Shown here: positions 28,247 through 37,497 of the stretch, piece by piece
How the letters are laid out: the number at the start of each line of letters is the position of its first letter
How positions within the stretch are numbered: position 1 is the first letter of the stretch
Assembly: GCF_029395435.1 (NCBI RefSeq)
Contig: NZ_CP113915.1
Span: forward strand, 1,178,001 to 1,242,000
Source of the DNA: Bifidobacterium sp. ESL0790
GTDB lineage: Bacteria; Actinomycetota; Actinomycetes; Actinomycetales; Bifidobacteriaceae
DNA: 64,000 nt
Direction: 5' to 3'
Program-made: the position numbers and the translations under genes
Notes under the pieces: generated by a model
What the model was told of the DNA's origin: nothing
Database searches by the model: none
The model's input: only the letters and a program-made list of their open reading frames with translations

Positions 28247-29674
28247 GTGGAAGACGCATTCGAGGCTTCGGAACGAAAGATGCGCGAGCACGGCATGAGC
28301 GAGATGGCCGTCTCGCAGTTCAAGCGTCTCTATGAGGACTGGATTGGCAACGACGAGGCCGGCTGGATCCGCGAGGACGACATCGAGCCGGTGCACGACG
28401 TCCCGAGCTTCCACGACGTCTACAAGACCATCGACCACGACAAGGCCGTCCACGCCTTCGCCAAGACCGCCTTCCTCAAGCTCAACGGCGGCCTGGGCAC
28501 CTCGATGGGCCTCGACCAGGCCAAGTCCCTGCTGCCCGTGCGCCGCCACAAGGCCCGCCGCATGCGCTTCATCGACATCATCCTGGGCCAGGTGGTCACG
28601 GCCCGCGAGCGCCTGAACGTCCCGCTGCCGCTAACCCTGATGAACTCGTTCCGCACCTCGGCCGACACGATGCGCGTGCTCAAGCACAGCAAGAAGTTCA
28701 AGCAGACCGACGTGCCCATGGAGATTGTGCAGCACCAGGAGCCGAAGATCGACCTCGAGACCGGCGAGCCCGTGAGTTTCCCCGACGATCCGAATATGGA
28801 ATGGTGCCCGCCGGGGCACGGCGACCTCTTCTCGACGATCTGGGAGTCCGGCCTGCTCGACACGCTGGAGGAGCAGGGCTTCAAGTATCTGTTCATCTCG
28901 AATTCCGACAACCTCGGCGCACGCCCCTCGCGCACGCTGGCGCAGTATTTCGAGAACACCGGCGCGCCCTTCATGATGGAGGTCGCCAACCGCACCTACG
29001 CGGACCGCAAAGGCGGCCATTTCGTGCGTGACAGGAAGACCGGCCAGCTCATGCTGCGCGAGATGACGCAGGTGCATCCCGACGACGAGGAGATGGCCCA
29101 GGACATCGAACGCCATCCCTACTTCAACACCAACAGCATCTGGGTGCGCATCGACGCCTTGCGCGACAAGCTCGCCGAATACGACGGCGTGCTGCCCCTG
29201 CCGGTCATCCGCAACTACAAGACCGTCGACCCCACCGACCCGAGCACCACCAAGGTCGTGCAGCTCGAGACGGCCATGGGCGCGGCTGTCGGCCTGTTCG
29301 AGGGCGCGATCTGCGTGCAGGTGGACCGCATGCGCTTCCTGCCGGTGAAGACCACCGACGACCTGTTCATCATGCGCTCCGACCGCTTCCATCTCACGGA
29401 CTCCTACGAGATGGAGGATGGCAACTACATCTTCCCCGACATCAAGCTCAACCCCGAGTACTACAAGAACATCGAGGACTTCAACGAGCGCTTCCCGTAT
29501 TCGGTGCCGTCGCTGGCGGCCGCCAACTCGGTGACGATCGAGGGGGACTGGACCTTCGGGCAGAACGTCGTCTTCTATGGCGACGCGCTGCTGAAGGACG
29601 AGGGCAAGCCAAGCTACGTGCCCAACGGCGAGTTCGTGGGACCGCAGGGCGTCGAGCCCGACGAGTGGAGATAG
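28247..29674 (+). CDS. UTP-glucose-1-phosphate uridylyltransferase, eukaryotic-type UDPGP family
   Basis: The 475-residue protein is the UGP1-like type, not the GalU type. FLKLNGGLGTSMGLDQAKS (about residues 83-101) is the nucleotide-binding loop, and HGDLFSTIWESG and FISNSDNLGA also match. It makes UDP-glucose from UTP and glucose-1-phosphate, needed for galactose use through the Leloir-type steps and for polysaccharides. Bifidobacteria are known to use this enzyme type. The start is GTG with AAAGGGG 6 bases upstream. The gene stands alone. Confidence 0.93.
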   Translation: MEDAFEASERKMREHGMSEMAVSQFKRLYEDWIGNDEAGWIREDDIEPVHDVPSFHDVYKTIDHDKAVHAFAKTAFLKLNGGLGTSMGLDQAKSLLPVRRHKARRMRFIDIILGQVVTARERLNVPLPLTLMNSFRTSADTMRVLKHSKKFKQTDVPMEIVQHQEPKIDLETGEPVSFPDDPNMEWCPPGHGDLFSTIWESGLLDTLEEQGFKYLFISNSDNLGARPSRTLAQYFENTGAPFMMEVANRTYADRKGGHFVRDRKTGQLMLREMTQVHPDDEEMAQDIERHPYFNTNSIWVRIDALRDKLAEYDGVLPLPVIRNYKTVDPTDPSTTKVVQLETAMGAAVGLFEGAICVQVDRMRFLPVKTTDDLFIMRSDRFHLTDSYEMEDGNYIFPDIKLNPEYYKNIEDFNERFPYSVPSLAAANSVTIEGDWTFGQNVVFYGDALLKDEGKPSYVPNGEFVGPQGVEPDEWR

Positions 29675-29923
29675 CCCTGCCTCAAGGCGTCGCCGGCAGC
29701 GCTATCAAATTCGATGTCACGGTCGGCGACGGCAATCGTTACCACAAACGAACCAAGCGTCGAAAAGGCCGGGATTATACCACAGTCAGGTGAAGAGGCA
29801 AAAAGTGAGAGGAATACGTCAAATTTGAAAAATCGCGCAATTCTCCCAGAAAAACATCTAATATAGTAACGGTGCGTTAAAAGACGCACGACATACTTGC
29901 ACACTAACGATACGTGAGGACTA

Positions 29924-31834
29924 ATGGCAGAAGGAAGCAACGGGAGACGACGTTTTTCCGACAAGTGGGGCAAACATGAGCTGGACGTGTTGGCTGTATT
30001 GTCATCCGCGTTTCCACAATGGCTCACCTCACGCCAGATAGCGCAACGCGTCAAGGCCTACGCCGATTCCTACGGGGAGCTGGCCGACCAGGCCGCCAAG
30101 GCCGCGTTCGCCAAACAGTTCCAGCGCGACCGCGCCAAGCTCGCGGCGATGGGCATCGCCATCGAATCACGCCAGCCAGAATACTCATCGAAATCCGAAG
30201 GCCAGGATTTCGCATCGTACCGTCTGCAGCTCGGCGACGAGCCTCGCGTGCGCCTGCGCTTTCGCCAGGAGGACCTGCCGGTTCTGGCCGCCGCGAATTA
30301 TCTGGCCCGTTCCATGTCGATTTCTTCGCTCTCAGCCAAGCATGAGGAGGAGCAGCAACAGCACACCTCCCGCACCGCGCCGCGCGTCCCGCAGACCCCG
30401 ACGCCGGGACTCGGTCTTGATTCCATCGCCCCGGGCCTGGGCACGCAGCCGATTCCCGACACGCTGGTGAAGGTCATCGATTCACGTCGCTTCGCGGCCA
30501 CCGTGGATGTGGACGGCGAGCAGATGAACGTCGCCTACAGCGATTCCGACGATCTGGCCATGTTCGTCCTCGAGCATCCCGGCGCGTGCGTGCTCTCCCC
30601 ACAGGAGGCCGTGGACGCCCTGAACCGCAGGCTCAACGCCGCCTCGAACTTCACGCTGGCCGACGAGTCGCAGAACGAGGTGAAGGAGACCATCGTCTCC
30701 AACTCGATCAGCAAGGCGAGCGCCGACAGCGACATGGAGGAATCCAAGAACCACCAGAAGCACGGCAACTCCTTCCAAACCGGCAGCGAGGTGGACCGCA
30801 GGCTGCGCCTCATGCTCTTCCTCTCCGCCCACCTGGGCGAGGAGTATTCGCTCGAGGAGCTGGCCGACCGTTTCATCGGAGAGCCCAAGAACGACGACGA
30901 GAAGCGCAAGTCGATCGCGGTGATCCGCAAGGACATCAACACGCTGACCACCGTCTCGGACGACGGGGAGATGGCCGGCAGCCAGTTCTTCGACATCGAT
31001 TGGTCACTGCTCGACGAAGAGGGCATCGTCTCGGCCACCAACTCGCTGGGCCTCGAGCGCCTAGCCGGCATCTCGCAGCAATACCTGAGCATGCTGACCG
31101 CCTCGGTGAGCTATCTCGCCCATTCCTCCCTGCTGCCAGACCAGCAGCGTGAGCAGGCCGAGCAACTTTACGAGCGCCTGCAGCAGCATGTCAAGCCGGG
31201 GGAGACCCCATGGCTGAGCCTCACCGGCTACGAGGTGGAGCCGCGCAGCTTCGGCATCATCAAGCGCGCCATCTCCACCGACTCCCTGCTCGACATGGAA
31301 TACACCGACGGCACCGGCCGCACGCGCCGCAAGCTGGTGGCACCCTCCAAGATTTTCGTGGACGAAGGCGTGTACTACGTCGCCGTCTGGACGGATGTGG
31401 CCAAGGCCGCGCCGAAGGACGAGAAGCAGTTCGTCGCCAAAGACACGACCATCAACAAGGCCAACGGCCTGCCGCGCATCTGGCAGGTGCTGCGCCTCTC
31501 GCGCATCGAGAAGGCCACGCTGGTCGAGCCGACCGCCAAGCTCGACATCCCCAACGTTCCGGTCGCCGAGCTGCGCAAGTGGAGCTTCGACAACGGCACG
31601 CCGGCCGTCTTCATCACCGACAAGCCTGGCCTCTCCTTCATCAAGACCCTGCCCGGCGCCACATTGGAGCCTTGCGGCGAGGGTGAAAAGGTGCACCTTA
31701 CGGTCTCCTCGGATTCCTGGTTCGTGGCCTTCTGCATCGCGCACGCCCGCCATATCGTCGCCGTGGCCCCCGAGACGCTTCGCCTGATGATCGTGGCCAG
31801 GGCCCACCGCGAGCTCAGCCTCGAGCAGAAGTAA
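29924..31834 (+). CDS. Fused PafB-PafC-type WYL-domain transcriptional regulator
   Basis: The 636-residue protein looks like two WYL regulators joined. The first half has an N-terminal helix-turn-helix (WLTSRQIAQRVKAY) and a WYL-like region to about 270; the second has another DNA-binding-like part (RLRLMLFLSAHLGEEYSLEELADRF) and a WYL region with YYVAVW. In actinobacteria PafB and PafC form a heterodimer that activates LexA-independent DNA-damage genes, and fused PafBC forms are known. The promoter region contains a GTGCGT/ACGCAC hairpin at 29872-29889. The proposal rests on domain order; no pupylation genes are nearby. Confidence 0.75.
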   Translation: MAEGSNGRRRFSDKWGKHELDVLAVLSSAFPQWLTSRQIAQRVKAYADSYGELADQAAKAAFAKQFQRDRAKLAAMGIAIESRQPEYSSKSEGQDFASYRLQLGDEPRVRLRFRQEDLPVLAAANYLARSMSISSLSAKHEEEQQQHTSRTAPRVPQTPTPGLGLDSIAPGLGTQPIPDTLVKVIDSRRFAATVDVDGEQMNVAYSDSDDLAMFVLEHPGACVLSPQEAVDALNRRLNAASNFTLADESQNEVKETIVSNSISKASADSDMEESKNHQKHGNSFQTGSEVDRRLRLMLFLSAHLGEEYSLEELADRFIGEPKNDDEKRKSIAVIRKDINTLTTVSDDGEMAGSQFFDIDWSLLDEEGIVSATNSLGLERLAGISQQYLSMLTASVSYLAHSSLLPDQQREQAEQLYERLQQHVKPGETPWLSLTGYEVEPRSFGIIKRAISTDSLLDMEYTDGTGRTRRKLVAPSKIFVDEGVYYVAVWTDVAKAAPKDEKQFVAKDTTINKANGLPRIWQVLRLSRIEKATLVEPTAKLDIPNVPVAELRKWSFDNGTPAVFITDKPGLSFIKTLPGATLEPCGEGEKVHLTVSSDSWFVAFCIAHARHIVAVAPETLRLMIVARAHRELSLEQK

Positions 31835-31849
31835 AGTAAGGAATCGTCT

Positions 31850-32359
31850 ATGCCTTGGTGGGGTTGGATCATAGTGGCGGTCGTCGTGCTCGCCGTCTTC
31901 GCGTGCGGCGTGGCCTACGCTGGGATTCATGCGGTGCGCGCCGCGAAAAGCGCCTCCGGCACGGTCAACAACATCCAACATTATCTTGGCGCCATGCAAG
32001 GCGACGACAATCACCACGGTTCGAAGGTTCCGCGCCCGTCGTTCACGGAACCATTGGAGACGGCCTCACGCCGGTATAGCAAGGCGCATGAGGGCGTCGT
32101 GACGCGTGACGCGAGGAAACGTCAGCGCCATGAGGGCAAGTGGGCGCTGTGGCGCGACAACCCCGTGCCCGGAAGCGTGGCGGCAGACAAGACTGGGGCG
32201 AGTTCGTCGAACGGGACCACCCAATCCTCGAACGCCGGTAGCGACGCCAGCCAAGCGAACGGTGTTGTCAATAGCAACAGCAATAGCGGAGCCGGGACCG
32301 GCGCTGGTAGCAATGGCAACAGCGGCCAACCGACGAACAGCCTCGCCGATACCATCTAA
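31850..32359 (+). CDS. Small single-pass membrane protein of unknown function
   Basis: The 169-residue protein begins with a membrane helix (WIIVAVVVLAVFACGVAYAG, about 6-25). A conserved-looking segment follows (RPSFTEPLETASRRYSKAHEGVVTRDARKRQRHEGKWALWRDNP, about 63-105). It ends in a low-complexity Asn/Ser/Gly/Thr tail. I do not recognise it. It starts 15 bases after the PafBC-like gene and precedes the helicase, so cotranscription with the regulator is likely. The topology suggests a membrane anchor with a cytoplasmic or wall-side flexible tail. Confidence 0.75.
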   Translation: MPWWGWIIVAVVVLAVFACGVAYAGIHAVRAAKSASGTVNNIQHYLGAMQGDDNHHGSKVPRPSFTEPLETASRRYSKAHEGVVTRDARKRQRHEGKWALWRDNPVPGSVAADKTGASSSNGTTQSSNAGSDASQANGVVNSNSNSGAGTGAGSNGNSGQPTNSLADTI

Positions 32360-32404
32360 GAACCATAGAGACATTATTTTTTGGAGCGACAAACCAATAC
32401 AGTC

Positions 32405-35113
32405 ATGACCCATTCGCATCATTCCCACCGTTCACATCGCATTCCCGGCACCTCCATCGAACGCATCATCAATGACGGGCAGGAGGAGAGCGCCGAGGAG
32501 TCCTCTCCCTCGCCGGCCGAACGCTACGCCTCGTTCAAGCGCCAGCAGACCTACAATGCCTCCCAGGCCGCGCGTTTCGCCTCCACACTGCCCTTCGAAC
32601 TTGACCGGTTCCAGATCGAGGCCAACGAGGCGCTCGAGGCGGGCGACAACGTGTTGGTGGCGGCACCCACGGGCGCGGGCAAGACGGTGGCCGCCGATTT
32701 CGCGATCTACCTGGCCCAGCAGCACAACGTCAAGGCCTTCTACACCACGCCGATCAAGGCGCTGAGCAACCAGAAATACCATGACCTCGTCGCGCTCTAC
32801 GGCGAGAAGAACGTGGGCCTTTTGACTGGCGACACCTCCATCAACTCCGAGGCCAACATCGTGGTGATGACCACCGAGGTGCTGCGCAACATGCTCTACG
32901 AGCGTTCCGAGACCCTGCGCGCGCTGCGCTACGTGGTGCTCGACGAGGTGCATTACCTGGCCGACAAGTTCCGCGGGCCCGTGTGGGAGGAGGTCATCAT
33001 CCACCTGCCGAAATCGGTGAAGGTGATCGGCCTTTCCGCCACCGTCTCGAACGTGGAAGATTTCTGCGCGTGGATGGAGTCGGTGCGCGGCACCACCAAG
33101 CTCGTGGTCTCCGAAAAGCGGCCGGTGCCGTTGGAGCAGCAGGTGATGGTGCAGTCCGACGAACGCCACGAGCCGCAGCTGATCGACCTGTATCGTCACA
33201 ACAAGGAGGGGGAACAGACCACCAAGCTCAACGCCAAGTTGATCGAGCGTATCGACCAGCTCGACCGGCAGGCAGCGCGACGCCAAGCCGCCGAGCACCG
33301 CGACGATCGGCGACGCCGTCATGGCAAGCGCAACCACCGCTCGTCCTACCAGATCCAGCGTTATGCGCCGCGCCGCTGGGCCGTGGTCGACGAGCTCAAC
33401 TACCTTGGCCTCTTGCCGGGCATCTATTTCATCTTCTCGCGCAATGGCTGCGACCAGGCCGTCGAGCAGTGCCTCAACGCCGGACTTGAACTCACCACCG
33501 AGGACGAGGTGGCGCGCATTCGCAAGATCGTCGACGAGATGGTCGAGGGGCAATTAAGCCACACCGATCTCAAGGCGCTGGACTTCGCGCGTTTCCGTTA
33601 CGCGCTTGAGGAGGGATTCGCGCCGCACCACGCCGGCATGGTGGCGCTGTTCCGCCAAATCGTCGAACGGCTCTTTGAGGAGGGGCTGGTCAAGATGGTC
33701 TTCGCCACGGAGACGCTGGCGCTGGGCATCAACATGCCCGCACGCTGCGTGGTGGTGGAGAAGCTGCAGAAATTCAACGGCACCGACCATGTCACGTTGA
33801 CGCCGGGAGAGTTCACCCAGCTCACCGGACGCGCCGGCCGCCGTGGCATCGACACCGTGGGGCACGCCGTGGTGGTGGACCATCGCGGCTTCGAGCCGGC
33901 CACGCTCGCCTCCCTTTCCAGCAAACGCGTTTATCCCTTGCACTCGAGCTTCAAACCGACCTTCAACATGGCCGTCAACCTGCTCAATTCCAGCGATTAC
34001 GACGTGGCCCGCGACACGCTCGACCATTCCTTCGCGCAGTGGGAGGCCAACGAGTCCGCCGGCGACCTGGAATCACGCATCGTCACCTTGCGTGGCGCCG
34101 TCGAGGGTTATGAGAAGGCCTTCGCCTGCTCGCACGGCGATTTCAAATCGTTGATGGAGATCCGCCGCAAGCTCTCATACCTGCAGAAGGATGAGCGTCG
34201 CCATCTCAAGCGCCGGCAGTACCACAACCAGAAGGAGCGCACCGCGGCCTTCCGTGACCTTGACCAGCGCATCGCGCAGCTCAAAAACGAGGAATCTGAC
34301 CACCCGTGCAAGTCCTGCCCGGACTTCCAGAAGCACCTCAAGTGGGGCAACCGCTGGCTGCGCGAGTCCAAGGAGCTGCGCCGCGCCCAAAGCCGCTATG
34401 ACTCCAGGACGGGCTCGGTGGCCCGTCAGTTCGACCGTATATGCTCCATCCTCGAGTCGCTGGGGTATCTGAGCACGCAACAGCGTGGTGCAACTGCGGA
34501 TAGCGATAATGTCAATCACCTCGAAACGATTGACGACGATACCATCAAACGGCAAGACGCGAATAACAAGAAGGCCTATCACCTGACCGAAAGCGGCCAG
34601 CTGCTGCGTCATCTCTACAGCGAGTACGACCTGGTGCTCGCCGAGGCGATCGGTTCTCAGATCTTCGACGACCTCGAGCCCGAGGAGCTGGCGGCCGTGC
34701 TCTCCTCGCTGGTCTATCAGGCCCGCAGGGGAGGGGACAACGAGCCCAAGCGCTACCCTGGAGGCCCGGACGGCCAGGTGGCCCAGGTGTGCGGCGACCT
34801 GCGCGAGATCTTCGCCGACGTCGAGGGCATGAAGGACGACGCCGACCTGGAGGAATCCGAGCCGCTGGACTTCGGCATCGTCGACGTGATGTACGACTGG
34901 TCCAGGGGAGAGGACCTGGCGCAGATTCTGCACGGCACCGAGATGACCGGCGGCGACTTCGTACGCAACGCCAAGCGCGTGGCCGACATCCTGCAGCAGA
35001 TAGCCATGGCCTACCCTTATTACGAGAAGGGCAACCCGAACCTCGCCGAATCGGCGCGGGCGGCGGTCAAGATGGTCAACCGCGGCATCGTCGCCTATTC
35101 GGGCGTCGACTAG
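32405..35113 (+). CDS. helY: DEAD/DEAH-box helicase, HelY/Ski2-Mtr4-like
   Basis: Beginning at ATG 32405 gives 902 residues; a TTG at 32381 would add 8, and neither has a convincing ribosome site. The motifs run APTGAGKTVAADFAI (Walker A), VLDEVHYLADK (DEVH), FIFSRNGCDQAV and TGRAGRRGID. A C-terminal Ski2/Mtr4-like region extends to the end. The His-rich N-terminus (HSHHSHRSHR) is unusual and a short basic insert (about 290-320) precedes YAPRRWAVVDEL. Such helicases are linked to RNA turnover in actinobacteria. Confidence 0.9.
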   Translation: MTHSHHSHRSHRIPGTSIERIINDGQEESAEESSPSPAERYASFKRQQTYNASQAARFASTLPFELDRFQIEANEALEAGDNVLVAAPTGAGKTVAADFAIYLAQQHNVKAFYTTPIKALSNQKYHDLVALYGEKNVGLLTGDTSINSEANIVVMTTEVLRNMLYERSETLRALRYVVLDEVHYLADKFRGPVWEEVIIHLPKSVKVIGLSATVSNVEDFCAWMESVRGTTKLVVSEKRPVPLEQQVMVQSDERHEPQLIDLYRHNKEGEQTTKLNAKLIERIDQLDRQAARRQAAEHRDDRRRRHGKRNHRSSYQIQRYAPRRWAVVDELNYLGLLPGIYFIFSRNGCDQAVEQCLNAGLELTTEDEVARIRKIVDEMVEGQLSHTDLKALDFARFRYALEEGFAPHHAGMVALFRQIVERLFEEGLVKMVFATETLALGINMPARCVVVEKLQKFNGTDHVTLTPGEFTQLTGRAGRRGIDTVGHAVVVDHRGFEPATLASLSSKRVYPLHSSFKPTFNMAVNLLNSSDYDVARDTLDHSFAQWEANESAGDLESRIVTLRGAVEGYEKAFACSHGDFKSLMEIRRKLSYLQKDERRHLKRRQYHNQKERTAAFRDLDQRIAQLKNEESDHPCKSCPDFQKHLKWGNRWLRESKELRRAQSRYDSRTGSVARQFDRICSILESLGYLSTQQRGATADSDNVNHLETIDDDTIKRQDANNKKAYHLTESGQLLRHLYSEYDLVLAEAIGSQIFDDLEPEELAAVLSSLVYQARRGGDNEPKRYPGGPDGQVAQVCGDLREIFADVEGMKDDADLEESEPLDFGIVDVMYDWSRGEDLAQILHGTEMTGGDFVRNAKRVADILQQIAMAYPYYEKGNPNLAESARAAVKMVNRGIVAYSGVD

Positions 35114-35260
35114 GCATGGCGTTCGCCGCTATATGCGCCCTGCGCTTCACGGCGCTTCGGATGCGGCGAATTCATTGGCTTTTCGTGGATTGATGGAATA
35201 AGATGCTCGTCCAAACTGTTTTGTAGCTTGGATGAAGCAATGTTTTAAGGAGGCATATCT

Positions 35261-35608
35261 ATGGCCGAACGTAGCCTGCGCGGCATGAGCATCGGGGCGA
35301 AATCGCTGGAATCGGACGACAACGTGGATTTCGCGGCACGAAGCGATGTGGCGTACGTCTGCCCGAAAGGGCACCGCACGATCCTGCCATTCGCCGAGGG
35401 CGCTGAGCCTCCCGCCGAATGGGAATGCCGTTGCGGCGAGGTCGCCAAGCGCGAGAACGCCGACGACGCCGAGGTGGACGAAATCAAGAAGCCGACCCGC
35501 ACGCACTGGGACATGCTCATGGAGCGCCGCACCGAGGACGAGCTCAAGGAGCTGCTCGCCAAGCGCCTGAAGATGCACAACGAGGGCTGGTTCCCGGATT
35601 ACGAGTGA
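35261..35608 (+). CDS. rbpA: RNA polymerase-binding protein RbpA
   Basis: RbpA stabilises the open promoter complex with group I/II sigma factors in actinobacteria. The 115-residue protein shows the N-terminal tail MAERSLRGMSIGAKSLESD, a zinc-like core with CPKGH and ECRCG, and the C-terminal sigma-interacting region RTHWDMLMERRTEDELKELL. A good AAGGAGG ribosome site precedes it. It is followed by a terminator and stands as a single gene behind the helicase. Confidence 0.95.
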   Translation: MAERSLRGMSIGAKSLESDDNVDFAARSDVAYVCPKGHRTILPFAEGAEPPAEWECRCGEVAKRENADDAEVDEIKKPTRTHWDMLMERRTEDELKELLAKRLKMHNEGWFPDYE

Positions 35609-35681
35609 GGCCAGGGGAGTAGGCCGCAGGCCATTCTTTGGGTTCGCCACGAACGTCATCAGGGGAAAGTCATGAAAACGA

Positions 35682-35717
35682 ACGACGGGAAGCAATCAAC
35701 GCTTGCCCGTCGTTTTG
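35682..35717 (+). terminator. Terminator of rbpA
   Basis: ACGACGGG-AAGC (35682-35693) pairs with GCTTGCCCGTCGT (35701-35713), with one bulged base and a 7-base loop. TTTTGCAT continues the 3' arm. Confidence 0.7.
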
Positions 35718-35801
35718 CATATAAGCTCCAACGTCAATCGTTATACTAAATATACGAATCATATATATTCCAATCAACACCAGAGGAAGCATCGGCACAG
35801 C

Positions 35802-36506
35802 ATGAACGTCGTCCTACTTGACCTTGACGGTACACTCACACGCTCGGAGCAAGGCATCATCGCGGCCTTGAAGAAGTCCTACGAGGCCATGGAACTACCG
35901 GTACCGGATCAGACCGAGCTGCGTCGGTTCATCGGCCCGCCGATCTCCGAATCGTTCAGGCGCAACGACGTGCCCGAGGAACTGGTCGCCGTCGGCGTGA
36001 AGGCGTTCAGGGATTATTATGGCGATCTGGCGGTTTTCGATGACCCGAATAACCCTGGACACAAAGTGCCCGGAAAATACTGCAGCACGCTGTATCCGGG
36101 CATCATGGACGAGCTCCAGAAGCTACACGACGCCGGCTACAGGCTCTCCGTGGCCAGCTGCAAGCCCGAATATCAGGCCATTCCGGTCTGCGAGCATTTC
36201 GGCCTCAGCCCGGTCTTGGACGACGTTTTTGGCGCCAGCCGCGACGGCAAGGTCAAAAGCAAGGAACAGGTCATCCTGCACGGCTTCGACGAGCTTGGAT
36301 TCAGCAAGGCGCATGGCGACCAGGCTTTGATGGTCGGTGACCGCTGGACCGACGCCGATGGCGCCAAAGCCGCCGGACTCGATTGCCTGGGCTGCGGCTG
36401 GGGCTACGCAGAGCCTGGCGAGCTGCAGGAACACGGTGTGTACCGGGTTATCGATCACGTCGATGAGCTGGCTGATGCTGTTGAGGAGTATTTTTTGCGG
36501 CGGTAA
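35802..36506 (+). CDS. HAD-family phosphatase (Gph-like)
   Basis: The 234-residue protein has the HAD motifs: DLDGT with D7/D9 near the start, the Ser/Thr motif region around SVASCKPEY, the lysine before QVILHGFDELG, and the acidic pair in VGDRWTDADGAKAAG. It has a C1 cap, as in phosphoglycolate phosphatase and beta-phosphoglucomutase-like enzymes, so the substrate is probably a small phosphorylated metabolite. I chose ATG 35802 because the catalytic motif follows at once; the frame is open further upstream but the added residues do not look like HAD. AGAGGA lies 14 bases upstream, rather far. Confidence 0.85.
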   Translation: MNVVLLDLDGTLTRSEQGIIAALKKSYEAMELPVPDQTELRRFIGPPISESFRRNDVPEELVAVGVKAFRDYYGDLAVFDDPNNPGHKVPGKYCSTLYPGIMDELQKLHDAGYRLSVASCKPEYQAIPVCEHFGLSPVLDDVFGASRDGKVKSKEQVILHGFDELGFSKAHGDQALMVGDRWTDADGAKAAGLDCLGCGWGYAEPGELQEHGVYRVIDHVDELADAVEEYFLRR

Positions 36507-37001
36507 GTGACGGAAATGCGGGCTGATGTTAACTGGCGAGCGCTGGAATGTTCAGTGACACTTTGTCGACGATGACAGACAATGCGAATAAGTCAACAGT
36601 CAACAACAGAAAAACTATAAACGTGACTGTAAAATAGCTGAGGCAACCCAGCAGTAAGCGCAGCTGCAGGAAATAACTAATATCAGCGGCACCAAACTCC
36701 TGACCTAACTGGCCAAATCCCGATAATGTACGTTATGTCAGATTTCGAAGAAATCTCGACATAACGTCGCTACGTTATATACCCAAGCTGCGCTTGGCTT
36801 ACATAACGTAGCGACGCCCCTACTGATGTTAATGCATAGGAATCTGTACATAACGTCTCCACGTTATGTACCAAACAAGCTTGCTTACATAACGTGGAGA
36901 CGCCCCTACTGATGATAATGTTCAGGAATCTTGGCATAACGTTTCGTAGACTACCTGCATAAACGCATTCGTCCACGGAGCTGCTTACAGCGCCGCTAAT
37001 T
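36507..37001. other. Convergent intergenic region
   Basis: This 495-bp gap lies between the 3' ends of the HAD gene (+) and a small membrane-protein gene (-). I see no credible coding frame. The first 220 bases show nothing distinctive. The second half (36730-36942) is the hairpin array described separately. Confidence 0.7.
36730..36942. repeat. Hairpin array built from ACATAACGT/ACGTTATGT repeats, 86-bp period
   Basis: Eight copies of ATAACGT or its complement occur. They form three adjoining hairpins. H1 pairs 36730-36739 with 36758-36767 and contains the inner AGATTTC/GAAATCT stem. H2 pairs 36765-36778 with 36803-36816 and encloses CCAAGC/GCTTGG. H3 pairs 36854-36870 with 36886-36902 perfectly over 17 bp. 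H2 and H3 are equivalent parts of two units 86 bp apart, joined by the shared linker CCCCTACTGATG-TAATG-AGGAATCT. Their outer stems differ by two paired substitutions (GTCGCTACG against GTCTCCACG) that keep both stems intact. A partial third unit follows at 36935. There is no U-run. Confidence 0.85.
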
Positions 37002-37376
37002 CTATTTTGCGTGGTGACGCTTGGTGAGGACGTCGTCGATGATGTCGCGCTGGGCACGATTGGCCTGCAGATACATCAGGACCAGCTCGGCCACGAAAAA
37101 GACGCCTAGAACGACGGCGGACGGGATGCCCAACATGGCGTAGACGTGACGGGCCGCGCCTTGGATTTGGTCGTATAGCAGCTTGTAGATGCCGTAGGGC
37201 GCACAGCACATGAACATCGAGACGATCTGCATGGCGATGACCGACCATTGCACCGTCTCGACCTGGCGATGGTCGTCCTTCTTGCGCAAGGCTCCATTCA
37301 CCAGGCAGATCGCGCAGATTCCCAGCGCCCACAACAAGGCGAACACCCAGAGGAATCCGGGAAGTATAGCGGCCAT
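37002..37376 (-). CDS. Small membrane protein of unknown function
   Basis: The 124-residue protein has an N-terminal helix (about 5-27), a charged loop (RKKDDHRQVETVQ), a second helix (43-65), and a third (80-105), ending in a basic tail. I do not recognise the family. AAAGGAA lies before the ATG. It is a single gene upstream of the MerR gene on the same strand, and its 3' end faces the hairpin array. Nothing in the sequence shows its role. Confidence 0.7.
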   Translation of the reverse strand: MAAILPGFLWVFALLWALGICAICLVNGALRKKDDHRQVETVQWSVIAMQIVSMFMCCAPYGIYKLLYDQIQGAARHVYAMLGIPSAVVLGVFFVAELVLMYLQANRAQRDIIDDVLTKRHHAK

Positions 37377-37497
37377 GTGTTCGATTCCTTTGCGTTGTGT
37401 CGATGTCGGTTGATGTCTCTAAATCCTAGAATCTAGCCAATAAATAAACTAATAACAAGAACTATAATTTGCTGCAAACAAATGTTCGAAACCATCA

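Noticed and set aside
36730-36942. The repeated units as a CRISPR array
   Set aside because: Only two and a half units are present, the linkers between hairpins are conserved rather than unique, and no cas gene is nearby.
36770-37057. A 95-residue minus-strand open frame through the hairpin array
   Set aside because: It reads through the repeats, overlaps the end of the membrane-protein gene and has low-complexity Ser/Thr/Val content typical of non-coding frames.
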